This document shows, piece after piece, positions 8,723 to 17,650 of a DNA stretch of 64,000 nucleotides. Position 1 is the stretch's first letter, and each line of letters opens with the position of its first letter. This DNA is from Paraburkholderia dioscoreae. GTDB taxonomy: Bacteria > Pseudomonadota > Gammaproteobacteria > Burkholderiales > Burkholderiaceae. The stretch is from NCBI RefSeq assembly GCF_902459535.1, contig NZ_LR699554.1:992001-1056000 (forward strand), given 5' to 3'. Both the position numbers and the translations under genes were made by a program. Below the pieces are notes generated by a model that saw only the letters and a program-made list of their open reading frames with translations, did no database searches and had not been told where the DNA came from.

Positions 8723-10282
8723 ATGAGCCAGTCTCTGATCGATCTCTGGTATGGCTTCGGCGTCGCGCTGGAGTGGCATAACCTCGCGTGGTCGTTCTTC
8801 GGCGTGGTGGTGGGCAACCTGATCGGCGTGCTGCCGGGCATGGGGCCGCTTTCTGCCATCTCCATGCTGTTGCCGCTTACCTACACCATGCATCCCGTCC
8901 CCGCGATCATGATGCTGGCGGGCATCTTCTACGGGTCGCAGTATGGCGGCGCGATCGGCGCCATCCTGCTGAATCTGCCGTGTCATCCGCCTCACGCGGT
9001 GACGTGTCTGGACGGCTATCCGCTGACGCGGCAGGGCAAAGGCGGAACCGCGCTCGGCATCGCGATGATCTCGTCGTTCTTCGCGGCGTCGTGCGGGATC
9101 GTGCTGATGATTTTCGCCTCGCCGCTGCTCGTCAGCATCGCGTTCAAGTTCGGACCCGCGGAACTGTTCTCGATCATGCTGCTGGGTCTTCTGGCCGGCG
9201 GAACGATGTCGCGCGGGCCGGTATTGAAAGGCGTGGCGATGACGCTGTTCGGCTTGCTGATCGGTGTTGTCGGCACCGACATCAACACCGGTACGATGCG
9301 CTTTACGTTCGGCTTCCCGAAGCTCGGCGACGGTGTCGAGATCGTTGCGCTCGCACTGGGGCTGTTCGGTGTGGCCGATTTCCTGCGCAACGTGAACCGC
9401 CTGCAGGTCGTGAGCCGGGCCACGCATGTGCGATTGCGCGACATGCGCCCGAGCTGGAAGGAGCTCAAGCAGGCCTTCTTCCCGATGGTTCGCGGCACAG
9501 CGGTCGGCGCGCTGTTCGGCGGCATGCCGGGCACGGGCTCGACGATCACCACCTTCATTGCTTACGCACTCGAACAGAAGATTTCCCGCAACCCGAAGAA
9601 GTTCGGTCAGGGTGCGATCGAGGGTGTCGCCGCGCCCGAGGCCGCCTCGCACTCGAAAACCCAGGTCGACTTCATCCCGACAATGAGCCTCGGCATACCC
9701 GGCGACGCCGTCATGGCGCTGATTCTCGGCGCGTTGATGATCCAGGGCATTCAGCCCGGACCGCAACTGATCACCGATCACGCGGACCTCTTCTGGGGGC
9801 TTGTCGCCAGCTTCTGGGTGGGCAATATTCTGCTGATGCTGCTGAACGTGCCGCTGATCGGCATCTGGGTCAAGTTCTTGCGCGTGCCTTATCGCTATCT
9901 CTATCCGTCGGCGTTGCTGTTCATTGCGGTCGGCGTCTACAGCACGAACAACAGTCTGTTCGAAGTGGGTGAAGTCCTGGCGTTCGGCGTGATCGGCGCG
10001 ATTCTGCTCGCGCTGGCGTTTCCGGTCGCGCCGATTCTGCTCGGCTTCGTGCTCGGACCGATGGTCGAAGACAACTTCCGGCGCGCACTGCTGCTCTCGC
10101 GCGGCGATATGGCGGTGTTCGTCCAGCGCCCGATCAGCGCGGTGTTCATCGCCATCTCCGTGCTGCTGATCGCCTTGCAGGTGGGCTTTGCGATTCGTGC
10201 CGCGATCCGCAGACGCAAGAGCAAACCCAAGGCCTTTCGTGTGACAGGCTCGACGCAAACCACCTCGCACGACAACGCATAA
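8723..10282 (+). CDS. tctA: TctA-like large membrane subunit of a tripartite tricarboxylate transporter
   Basis: This 519-residue polytopic inner-membrane protein belongs to the TctA family. Family landmarks include GVLPGMGPLSAISMLLP (residues 35-51), YGGAIGAILLN (74-84), GVAAPEAASHS and SLGIPGDAVMALILGALMIQ. It is the translocation subunit for a carboxylate delivered by a Bug receptor. It is the only TctA in the window although four receptors are present. The usual Pro-Gly after the ILLN motif is replaced by PCHPPH (residues 86-91), an unusual change in a normally conserved place. Confidence 0.92.
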   Translation: MSQSLIDLWYGFGVALEWHNLAWSFFGVVVGNLIGVLPGMGPLSAISMLLPLTYTMHPVPAIMMLAGIFYGSQYGGAIGAILLNLPCHPPHAVTCLDGYPLTRQGKGGTALGIAMISSFFAASCGIVLMIFASPLLVSIAFKFGPAELFSIMLLGLLAGGTMSRGPVLKGVAMTLFGLLIGVVGTDINTGTMRFTFGFPKLGDGVEIVALALGLFGVADFLRNVNRLQVVSRATHVRLRDMRPSWKELKQAFFPMVRGTAVGALFGGMPGTGSTITTFIAYALEQKISRNPKKFGQGAIEGVAAPEAASHSKTQVDFIPTMSLGIPGDAVMALILGALMIQGIQPGPQLITDHADLFWGLVASFWVGNILLMLLNVPLIGIWVKFLRVPYRYLYPSALLFIAVGVYSTNNSLFEVGEVLAFGVIGAILLALAFPVAPILLGFVLGPMVEDNFRRALLLSRGDMAVFVQRPISAVFIAISVLLIALQVGFAIRAAIRRRKSKPKAFRVTGSTQTTSHDNA

Positions 10283-10341
10283 TCGCGCGCATGCCTTCGG
10301 GCATTCTGCGCAACGCGAACGAATCAACGGAGACACGCTCG

Positions 10342-11334
10342 ATGGATGAGCCCACGCGCAGAAACGTCGTCACGCGACGCACCTGTCTCGCCTCGCTCGC
10401 CGCGCTTGCCGCGAGCGCGTGGATACCGGCGGCGCGAGCGGACTATCCGGACAGCCCGATCCGCATCATCATCGCGTTTCCGGCGGGCGCGGGCGAGGCC
10501 GAAGCGCGCATCGTCGCGAAGACGCTCGGCGCGAAGCTCGGCCAGCCGGTGATCGTCGAAGCTCATCCGGGCGCCGGCGGCAATATCGCCGCCGCCTACG
10601 TGGCGAAATCGCGCGGCGACGGCTATATGCTGCTGCTGGGCGTGAGCACGTTCTTCGAGACCAATCCGATGATCTATCGTGACATCGGCTACAAGCCTGC
10701 GGACCTGCAACCCGTCAGCATCATTTCCGAGCAGCCGTTCCTGTTGATCGTAAACGCCTCGCTGCCCGTTCACTCTTTGCAGGAACTGATTGCTTATGCG
10801 AGGGCGCGGCCGGGCAAGGTCACCAATGCCACGGCCGGCCCCGGCAGTCCGCTCGATCTGATCGGCAAGGAGTTCATGGTGCGCGCCGGCGTGCAGATCA
10901 TCAACGTGCCGTACAAGGGCGGCGGCGAAGACGCGATGGCCGTGCTCGGCGGCTTCTGCGACATGCTGTTCGGCGGCGTGGCGGATGTCATGGCGGGGAT
11001 CCAGTCCGGCAAGATGCGGCCGATCTGCGTGACCGGAAGCCGCCGCCTGCCGCATTTTCCCGACCTGCCGACGATCGCCGAGGCGGGCTTGCAGGGCTAC
11101 GATTTCAGCGTCTGGAACTGCCTGTCGGCGCCCGCGTCCACGCCTGCGCCCGTGGTCGAAAAGTTGCACGCCGCGATCGTGCAGACTATGGCTTCGCCCG
11201 AGGTTCAGGCGGGCTTCGACAGAATCGGGTTCTTTCCGGTGAGCGGTACGGGCGCCGAACTGTCGCGCCGTATCGCGACCGAAACGGAGGTCTGGCGCGG
11301 CGTTCTGAAGAAGGCGGGGGTTGCTCCGCAGTAG
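10342..11334 (+). CDS. tctC: Bug/TctC family periplasmic receptor 1
   Basis: This 330-residue exported protein is a Bug-family solute receptor. The N-terminus has a twin-arginine-like segment (TRRTCLASLAALAASAW) and a probable cleavage site after AARA. The mature part starts with DYPDSPIRIIIAFPAG, the typical Bug opening. The ATG at 10342 has a GGAGA site upstream. It lies just after tctA, so it is the best candidate partner of TctAB. It shares the unusual motifs STFFETNP and PYKGGGEDAMAVLGGF with the other three receptors in this window. Confidence 0.9.
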   Translation: MDEPTRRNVVTRRTCLASLAALAASAWIPAARADYPDSPIRIIIAFPAGAGEAEARIVAKTLGAKLGQPVIVEAHPGAGGNIAAAYVAKSRGDGYMLLLGVSTFFETNPMIYRDIGYKPADLQPVSIISEQPFLLIVNASLPVHSLQELIAYARARPGKVTNATAGPGSPLDLIGKEFMVRAGVQIINVPYKGGGEDAMAVLGGFCDMLFGGVADVMAGIQSGKMRPICVTGSRRLPHFPDLPTIAEAGLQGYDFSVWNCLSAPASTPAPVVEKLHAAIVQTMASPEVQAGFDRIGFFPVSGTGAELSRRIATETEVWRGVLKKAGVAPQ

Positions 11335-11360
11335 GGTGCGGGGCGGGCGAGGTTCGTCAC

Positions 11361-11399
11361 GCGTGCCGGCCCGGCGCGCGGGCGGCGGCGCGGGCACGC
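11361..11399. terminator. Possible bidirectional hairpin between convergent genes
   Basis: GCGTGCC at 11361-11367 can pair with GGCACGC at 11393-11399 across a very GC-rich loop. The element lies between the receptor gene and the convergent SMP-30 gene. There is no T-run, so the call rests on position and pairing only. Confidence 0.3.
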
Positions 11400-11430
11400 G
11401 GCACGCGTCGCGCAGCACCCTGCACGCGCG

Positions 11431-12306
11431 TCAACTTTTGGCGTTGCCGCGGAAAAGCGGCTCCGGCAGGCCACGTACGCCGGGTTGGAACGCGAGGAGG
11501 GCGCCGGCAAACGGCTGCTTCGCCAGTTCATCCGGCGTGAGTCTTTGCGAAGCGGTGGTGATGTAGAGCGTATCGAGATTGCGTCCGCCGAACGTGCAAC
11601 TGGTCGGGTTCTGCACGGGCATGTCGAACACACGGTCCACGCTGCCGTCCGGCGCATAGCGCTTGATACACCAGCCGCCGTATTCCGCGATCCAGATATG
11701 GCCTTGCTCGTCGACCGTCGCGCCGTCTGGCACGGCGGGCAGTGTCGTCTTCGCGAACTCGCGGCGTTCACCGAGCGCGCCCGTTCCGGGATCGAGCGCG
11801 TAAGTGAAAATGGTCTGCAGATCGGAATCGGCGAAGTACATGGTGCGGCCATCGGGACTGAAACAGGTGCCGTTCGGCACCCGGATGCCCGCCTCGATAC
11901 TGACGGCACCGCGCTCGTCCACGCGAAACAGTTCTCCCACCGGCTCGCGCGTGCGGTCGTTCATCGTGCCGACCCAGAAGCGGCCCTGGCGGTCGCATTT
12001 GCCGTCGTTAAAGCGCAGCGCCGGGTCTTCGGCGCGCTGCGGCGCGAAGCGGGTCATTTCCCCCGTGCGCGTGTCCAGGTAAAACAGTGATCGCGACGCG
12101 ACCAGCAAGCGGTTGTCGCGGCACAACGCAATCGAGCCGACGAGGTCGGGCATGGGCCAGTAGCGCAGCGCGTCGCTTGCGGGATGCCAGCGCTGGATGC
12201 CCGGCCGCCGGATGTCGATCCAGTACAGCGCCTGTTCAGCCTCGCTCCATAGCGGGCATTCGCCGAGAATATCGGTCGTTTCTGTGACGCGTTGAGCGGC
12301 GGTCAT
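11431..12306 (-). CDS. SMP-30/gluconolactonase family protein 2
   Basis: This 291-residue protein is a classic SMP-30/regucalcin-type lactonase. It has LGECPLWSEAEQALYWIDI at the N-terminus, RFNDGKCDRQGRFWVGTMND in the middle and PNGTCFSPDGRTMYFADS later, which together supply the usual metal-binding Glu, Asn and Asp. Related enzymes hydrolyse sugar lactones such as arabinolactone or gluconolactone. The start at 12306 has a GGAG site. The gene converges with receptor 1 and lies downstream of the LysR gene on the same strand. Among the three family members here, this one is closest to the characterised sugar lactonases. Confidence 0.9.
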   Translation of the reverse strand: MTAAQRVTETTDILGECPLWSEAEQALYWIDIRRPGIQRWHPASDALRYWPMPDLVGSIALCRDNRLLVASRSLFYLDTRTGEMTRFAPQRAEDPALRFNDGKCDRQGRFWVGTMNDRTREPVGELFRVDERGAVSIEAGIRVPNGTCFSPDGRTMYFADSDLQTIFTYALDPGTGALGERREFAKTTLPAVPDGATVDEQGHIWIAEYGGWCIKRYAPDGSVDRVFDMPVQNPTSCTFGGRNLDTLYITTASQRLTPDELAKQPFAGALLAFQPGVRGLPEPLFRGNAKS

Positions 12307-12495
12307 CTTGACTCCGGTGCGCGCATGAAGGAGAGGGGCGGCCCTGTCCGGCAACTCGCCGGCAGCTCAATGCCGCCCCCTATGCGGTCCGATTTTAAGA
12401 GTCGGTAAAAGGCTCGCAAGCGCAATAAACGCACATTGCGTGTGACCACGCTGGCGCTTCAAAGCGGCCGAGCGCCGCGGACCATCGGCGCCCGC

Positions 12496-13386
12496 TCAGC
12501 GCGCGTGGGCGACACTGCGCAGGATCTCGATGAACTTGTCGGCGTGCGTGGCCTGATTGTCGAACGCGGAGCGCACGATGCACGGCGTCAACGTGATCGG
12601 CTCGGCAAGCGGACGTTGCATCAGGTCGTGCCATGCGCCCGCGCACGCCGTGTATTCGTCGACGATGGCGATACCCGCGCCGGCCCGCACCAGCGAGCAC
12701 GCCACGTCGGTCTGGAACACGTTGACGCGCGAGCGCATTTCGAGGCCCGCGTCGCGAAACGCGGTCGAAACGAGTTTGCCGAACGTGATGCTCGGATGAT
12801 GCACGATCAGCGGATACGCCGAGACGTCGGCGAGCGACAGCACGGTCTGACTGCCGAGCGGATGATCCTTGGGCAGCACGCAGGCCATCTTGCCGGTCGT
12901 GAACACTTCGACTTTCACGTTCGGATGCTGGATCGGCATCACGGCGACAGCGACATCGACCTTGTTGCTGAGCACCTCGGTCGCCATGCAGTTCAGTTGC
13001 GACGTGTGATAAACCACCCGGATCTTCGGATAGCGCGCAATGAACTGGGCAATGGCGCGCGGCATTACCGTATAGCTCAGACACGGACTGGACGAGAGAT
13101 TGAGCGTACCGGTCGCGCCTTGCGCCAGATCGCGCGCGAAATTGTTGACCTGTAGCGCGTGTTCGTAGAACTCATCGACCTGCCGGAATAGCGCGACGCC
13201 TTCGGGTGTCGGAATCAGCTTGCCTTTCGCGCGATTGAAAAGCTTCAGGCCGAGCGTCTGTTCGGTATGGGCAATGATGCGGCTCACGGCGGGCTGCGAA
13301 ATGAACAGCAGCTTGGCTGCGCCATTGATCGACCCGGTCAGCATGACCGAGCGGAATATCTCCATTTGACGCAGCCGGAAGTCCAT
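12496..13386 (-). CDS. LysR-type regulator
   Basis: This 296-residue LysR-type regulator starts with an N-terminal winged helix-turn-helix (MDFRLRQMEIFRSVML, then FISQPAVSRIIAHTEQ). The effector-binding domain resembles the OccR/NocR group. It is divergent from dioxygenase 2 (13739), and a copy of the 17-bp island site lies between them. That makes it one candidate for the common regulator of the island, by position only. Confidence 0.9.
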   Translation of the reverse strand: MDFRLRQMEIFRSVMLTGSINGAAKLLFISQPAVSRIIAHTEQTLGLKLFNRAKGKLIPTPEGVALFRQVDEFYEHALQVNNFARDLAQGATGTLNLSSSPCLSYTVMPRAIAQFIARYPKIRVVYHTSQLNCMATEVLSNKVDVAVAVMPIQHPNVKVEVFTTGKMACVLPKDHPLGSQTVLSLADVSAYPLIVHHPSITFGKLVSTAFRDAGLEMRSRVNVFQTDVACSLVRAGAGIAIVDEYTACAGAWHDLMQRPLAEPITLTPCIVRSAFDNQATHADKFIEILRSVAHAR

Positions 13387-13597
13387 GACGTCTCCAAGCG
13401 GGCAGGCAGCCCTGTTCCGGGCCGGCGCCGGGCGGTGCTTCGAGGCTGATGGCTGGGCGTCCCGGCGGGCGGCGGCACCACTTTTTCAAGCGTACAGAAA
13501 TCTGGCCGCGCGTCCAGTCGGGTTGGTGCCTATGCGCGCACCGGATTGCTTCGGTGTGCATTGAAACGCGGCAGTGAGCGCCTGCCGGAGATCGGAC

Positions 13598-13614
13598 GTC
13601 ACGCATGCTGTGAA
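13598..13614. promoter_or_regulatory. Putative island operator, copy B
   Basis: The site reads GTCAC-GCATGCT-GTGAA. It sits in the 352-bp divergent region between the LysR gene (start 13386) and dioxygenase 2 (start 13739), 125 bp before the latter. It matches copy A at 13 of 17 positions. The rest of the gap holds no gene. Confidence 0.45.
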
Positions 13615-13738
13615 TTAATCTGTCTTGTGATGACGCGACCGGCAAGCCTACGATAGTCCTGAATCATCGCACCGGCATACGCGCTGCGGCGCTGCTCGTG
13701 CGTGGGAATCCGCTTAACCCAATCAGAGAGATCTGCAA

Positions 13739-14635
13739 ATGAGCCTGGATATCGAACCTGCCCATCCAACAATCGCAGCGCGCATTCGCGGTCTGGATCT
13801 GCGCCAGCCGTTCAGCGACGAACAGGTCGATGAAATCGGCCAGGCAAGCGCCATTTACCCTGTGCTGATCTTCCCCAATCAGTTGATCGACGACGCGCAG
13901 CTGATGGCGTTCAGTCAGAACTTCGGTCCGCTGCAGCCGGTGGTTTCGTTTCATACGGCGAAAGCCGATCATCGGCTCTCGCCGATGGTGTCGGACATCT
14001 CCAACCTCGACAAGAACAACCGGACGTTCCCCGCCGGCGACCGGCGCCGGATGAATTTCCTGAGCAGCCGGCGCTGGCACACGGACGGTTCCTATCTGCC
14101 CACGCCGAACCGCTATTCGATGCTGCTCGCGTATACGGTCGCACGCGTTGGCGGGCAGACGCAGTTCGCCGACATGCGCGCGGCGTACGACGCGCTGCCC
14201 GCCGAGTGGCTGGAGCTCGTCGAAGACCTGACGCTGGAGCACAACGTGATGCATTCGCGCGCGGTGGCCGGCTTCACGGATTTCGACGAAGAAGAACGGC
14301 GGCGCTTTCCGGCGACCCATAAAAAACTGGTGCGGCGGCATCCGGTTTCCGGACGCCTGTCGCTGTACCTGTCCGGACACGCATCGCATGTCGTCGGCTG
14401 GCCGATTCCGGAAGGACTCGATCTGCTGCGCGAGCTGACCGAATTCGCCACGCAGCCGCAGTTCGTCTACACGCACGAGTGGTCGGTCCGCGACCTCGTG
14501 ATGTGGGACAACCGTTCGCTGATGCATCGCGCGCGCCGTCATTTTCCTGATACCGACGTGCGCGAGATGCATCGCGCCTCCACCATCGACGACCTCACGT
14601 GGGTCCGTCCAAAAACCATTGCGTTGGCGGGATAG
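13739..14635 (+). CDS. TauD/TfdA family Fe(II)/2-oxoglutarate dioxygenase 2
   Basis: This 298-residue paralogue of dioxygenase 1 keeps the iron ligands H114 and D116 (RRWHTD) and a distal histidine in MWDNRSLMHR, followed by the arginine in EMHRAS. The colinearity with the first copy, including NDRRRM-like and FATQPQFVY segments, shows a shared ancestor and probably related substrates. It opens a run of codirectional genes: dioxygenase, SMP-30, SDR, Bug receptor and PAL-like lyase. It probably catalyses an oxygen-dependent hydroxylation that starts degradation. The substrate is not known. Confidence 0.9.
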   Translation: MSLDIEPAHPTIAARIRGLDLRQPFSDEQVDEIGQASAIYPVLIFPNQLIDDAQLMAFSQNFGPLQPVVSFHTAKADHRLSPMVSDISNLDKNNRTFPAGDRRRMNFLSSRRWHTDGSYLPTPNRYSMLLAYTVARVGGQTQFADMRAAYDALPAEWLELVEDLTLEHNVMHSRAVAGFTDFDEEERRRFPATHKKLVRRHPVSGRLSLYLSGHASHVVGWPIPEGLDLLRELTEFATQPQFVYTHEWSVRDLVMWDNRSLMHRARRHFPDTDVREMHRASTIDDLTWVRPKTIALAG

Positions 14636-14658
14636 CCGGCGCAAGCGCGAGGGACGTC

Positions 14659-15537
14659 ATGCCAGAATCCTTGACTCGAACGATCGCCCACACGATCACT
14701 CACACGATTCGCAGCGGGCTGTCGTTCGCCGAAGGCGCACGCTGGCACGACGGGAGGCTGTGGTTTTCCGATCTGTACACCCACCAGGTCGAGGCCATCG
14801 ATCTGACAGGGCGCGCCGAAATCGTTGCACGGGTGCCGCAGCGTCCTTCGGGGCTCGGCTTCATGCCGGATGGCACGCCGCTCGTCGTGTCGATGCTCGA
14901 CCGCTGCCTGCTCGCCATCAATCCCGACGGAACGACGCGGCTCGTCGCCGATCTGCGCGATGTGGCAGGCGGCCCGTGCAACGACATGGTGGTGGATCGG
15001 CATGGACGCGCGTATGTCGGCAACTTCGGTTACGACAAGAACAACGGCGAGCCGCCGAAGCTCACGCGCATCATTCGCGTGGACCCGGACGGCTCGATCC
15101 ATCAGACCGGCAGCGCGGTCAGTTTTCCGAACGGCATGGTGATCACGCCGGGTGAACGGCATCTGATCGTCGCCGAAACGTTCGCGCACCGCGTGAGCAT
15201 GTTCGATATCGACAGCAAGGGCGATCTGTCAGCACACCGTTTTTTCGCGGAGATCGACGGCTGCAATCCGGACGGAATCGCGCTCGACGCCGAGGGTGCG
15301 ATCTGGATCGCCGACCCTGCCGGCAAGCGCGTGCTGCGCGTGTTCGAGGGCGGCTGCATCGCGCGGGAGATCACCTTCGAGCAGGGCCGCGGCGCCTACA
15401 CCTGCACGCTGGGCGGCCGGGAAAAGCGTACTCTGTATATCGTCACCAACACGTCGAGCGGACCGCAGATGGCCGGGCTGCGCGACGGCCGCATCGAAAG
15501 CATCGAAGTGGATGTCCCGGGCGCCGGATGGCAGTAA
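14659..15537 (+). CDS. SMP-30/gluconolactonase family protein 3
   Basis: This 292-residue SMP-30-type propeller begins with SGLSFAEGARWHDGRLWFSD, the family's metal-binding opening. GPCNDMVVDRHGRAYVGNFG occurs mid-protein and FPNGMVITPGERHLIVAE later. The ATG at 14659 has a GAGG site and starts 23 bp after the dioxygenase stop, so the upstream in-frame ATG at 14599, which overlaps that gene, is unlikely. It is probably a cytoplasmic hydrolase of a lactone or similar ester made in the same pathway. Confidence 0.87.
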   Translation: MPESLTRTIAHTITHTIRSGLSFAEGARWHDGRLWFSDLYTHQVEAIDLTGRAEIVARVPQRPSGLGFMPDGTPLVVSMLDRCLLAINPDGTTRLVADLRDVAGGPCNDMVVDRHGRAYVGNFGYDKNNGEPPKLTRIIRVDPDGSIHQTGSAVSFPNGMVITPGERHLIVAETFAHRVSMFDIDSKGDLSAHRFFAEIDGCNPDGIALDAEGAIWIADPAGKRVLRVFEGGCIAREITFEQGRGAYTCTLGGREKRTLYIVTNTSSGPQMAGLRDGRIESIEVDVPGAGWQ

Positions 15538-15583
15538 TCCGCCGCCTTCCCCGTTGCCTTACTCATCCGGAAGGAGAGCGCCC

Positions 15584-16438
15584 ATGTCCGAGTCCGTCGA
15601 GACCCCACCTGTCTGGTTGATCACCGGATGTTCCACCGGCTTCGGCCGTGAACTGGCTGCCGCCGTGCTCGCGCGCGGCTGGCGCACGGTTGTCACGGCG
15701 CGCGATCCGGCATCGATCGCGGATCTGGTCGAGGGCCGCGAAACGCATGCGCTTGCCGCACGACTCGACGTCACCAGCGCAAGCGATATCGAAACGGTCG
15801 TGGCCCGGACGCTGGACGCCTACGGCCAGATCGATTTCCTCGTGAACAATGCGGGCTACGGCTATCTCGCCGCAGTCGAAGAAGGTGAAGACGCCGAGAT
15901 GCGCGCCATGTTCGAGGTCAATTTCTTCGGGGCGGTCAATATGATCAAGGCGGTCTTGCCGTCCATGCGCGCGCGCCGCTCGGGCCATATCGTCAACGTC
16001 ACATCGGTCGGCGGGTTCGTCGGCAATCCGAGTAGCGGGTACTATGCTGCTACCAAATTCGCGCTCGAAGGATTGAGCGAGTCGCTCGCGCGCGAAACGG
16101 CGGAGCTCGGCATCCGGGTGACGGCCGTCGAACCCGGTCCGTTCAGAACCGACTGGGCGGGACGATCGCTGAAGCAGACGGGAACGCCGATCGATGACTA
16201 CGCGTCGATTGCCGGCAAGCGACGCACGCAGGTGGTCGAGCGCAGCGGCCGGCAACCGGGCAGTCCCGAGCGCGCCGCTGAAGCGATCATCGCCGCGGTC
16301 ACTGACCGCGAACCGCCCGAGCACCTCGTGCTCGGCAGCGCCGGCCTCGCGATGGTGCGAAGCAAACTGGCGCGCGTGGCGGCGGACCTCGATGCGTGGG
16401 AGAGCACGACCGTATGGACTGACGACCCGCTTACATAA
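15584..16438 (+). CDS. SDR family oxidoreductase
   Basis: This 284-residue protein is a classical short-chain dehydrogenase/reductase. The dinucleotide-binding motif TGCSTGFG, the structural NNAGYG and the catalytic serine, tyrosine and lysine (VTSVGG, then YYAATK) are all present. An AAGGAGA site precedes the ATG at 15584. It lies 46 bp after the SMP-30 gene in the same orientation. It probably interconverts an alcohol and a ketone of the island's pathway using NAD(P)H. Confidence 0.9.
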   Translation: MSESVETPPVWLITGCSTGFGRELAAAVLARGWRTVVTARDPASIADLVEGRETHALAARLDVTSASDIETVVARTLDAYGQIDFLVNNAGYGYLAAVEEGEDAEMRAMFEVNFFGAVNMIKAVLPSMRARRSGHIVNVTSVGGFVGNPSSGYYAATKFALEGLSESLARETAELGIRVTAVEPGPFRTDWAGRSLKQTGTPIDDYASIAGKRRTQVVERSGRQPGSPERAAEAIIAAVTDREPPEHLVLGSAGLAMVRSKLARVAADLDAWESTTVWTDDPLT

Positions 16439-16539
16439 CGGCGGCCGCGCGCACGAGGTCGGCAGGAAGGCTCTGCGAGGCGGCCGGATAACAAGGAACC
16501 GCCCGCGCCAGCGCATCTTCGGGATGCAAGGAGACAATC

Positions 16540-17505
16540 ATGTTGACCAGACGTGCGTTCATCGCCGGACTCGGCGTGCCATTGATGAGCTGGGCGCTCG
16601 ACGCGCGCGCCGCCTATCCGGACAGTCCGTTGCGGCTGATCGTCGGCTTTCCGGGCGGCTCCGGCGAGGCGCAGGCGCGTATCGTCGCCAAGACACTCGG
16701 GCAGATTCTCGGCCAGCCGATCATCGTGCAAGGTCAAGGCGGGGCCGGCGGCAACATTGCCGCGGCGTATGTCGCGAAAGCCCGCGCGGACGGCTATACG
16801 ATGCTGCTCGGCGTCAGCACGTTCTTCGAGATCAATCCGCTGATCTATCGCAATCCGGGCTTCACGGCGCGTGATCTGCGACCGGTGTCGCTGCTGTCCG
16901 AGCAGGAGTTCGTGCTCGTGGTCAGGCCTCAACTGCCGATCCATTCCGTGCAGGAACTGGTGGCGTATGCACGCGCCAATCCCAACAAGCTGACTAACGC
17001 AACCGGCGGACTCGGCAGTCCGCTCGATCTGTGCAGCCGTGAATTCATGTCGCGCACCGGCGCGAAGATACTGAGCGTGCCGTACAAGGGCGGTGGTGAA
17101 GACACGCTCGCGCTGCTGGGCGGATTCGCCGACATGATGTTCGGCAGCGTGACGGATGTGACGGGCAATATCGAGGCAGGCAAGATGCGCGCGCTCGGCG
17201 TGACGGGCACCCGGCGCCTGAAGAATTTCCCCAGCATCCCGCCGATCGCCGAGGCGGGCGTGCCCGGTTATGACGTGACGATATGGACCTGCCTGTCGCT
17301 GCCGGCAGGCACGCCGGACGAGGTCGTGACGCGGCTGCAGGCGGCATCGGAGAAAGCGATTGCCGATCCTGCATGCCGCGCCGGCCTCGAACAGATGGGG
17401 CTGTTCCCGCTGCATCTGAACGGCGCCGACGTTGCGCGCCGGATCGAAACCGAAGCGCCGATGTGGCGGGAGATTTTCCGCAAGGCGGGCGTCGAGCCGG
17501 TATAA
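16540..17505 (+). CDS. Bug/TctC family periplasmic receptor 2
   Basis: This 321-residue exported Bug receptor has a signal peptide starting MLTRRAFIAGLGVPLMSWAL and ending near DARA. The mature part opens YPDSPLRLIVGFPGGSGEAQ. It shares STFFEINPLIY, NATGGLGSPLDL and PYKGGGEDTLALLGGFADM with the other three receptors. No TctA or TctB genes lie next to it, so it must use the TctAB at 8.2-10.3 kb, one elsewhere, or act as an extracytoplasmic sensor. Confidence 0.9.
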   Translation: MLTRRAFIAGLGVPLMSWALDARAAYPDSPLRLIVGFPGGSGEAQARIVAKTLGQILGQPIIVQGQGGAGGNIAAAYVAKARADGYTMLLGVSTFFEINPLIYRNPGFTARDLRPVSLLSEQEFVLVVRPQLPIHSVQELVAYARANPNKLTNATGGLGSPLDLCSREFMSRTGAKILSVPYKGGGEDTLALLGGFADMMFGSVTDVTGNIEAGKMRALGVTGTRRLKNFPSIPPIAEAGVPGYDVTIWTCLSLPAGTPDEVVTRLQAASEKAIADPACRAGLEQMGLFPLHLNGADVARRIETEAPMWREIFRKAGVEPV

Positions 17506-17596
17506 CGTTGGTATGGCGTGGGTGGCGTTGATATGGCGCCGATGCCTCACCGTGGTTGTACCGGCTGTACGAAAATGTGACTTGCCGGCGCTTCAT

Positions 17597-17643
17597 GCCC
17601 CATGTGATCGTTGAGCTACACGACCGGCATTTCCACATGGGGC
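17597..17643. promoter_or_regulatory. Perfect 10-bp inverted repeat before PAL-like gene 2
   Basis: GCCCCATGTG at 17597-17606 and CACATGGGGC at 17634-17643 are perfect inverted arms separated by 27 bp. The right arm covers the probable ribosome-binding site (GGGGCGA) of the gene starting at 17651. In RNA the stem would hide the site. In DNA it could be an operator. Confidence 0.4.
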
Positions 17644-17650
17644 GAAGCAC

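Noticed and set aside
7904..10336. 810-codon open frame on the minus strand
   Set aside because: It lies opposite tctB and tctA and has the Arg/Gln/His-rich composition of an antisense shadow.
17559..17575. Possible further island operator before PAL-like gene 2
   Set aside because: Only the right arm GTGAC is present; the left arm and the GCT core are missing.
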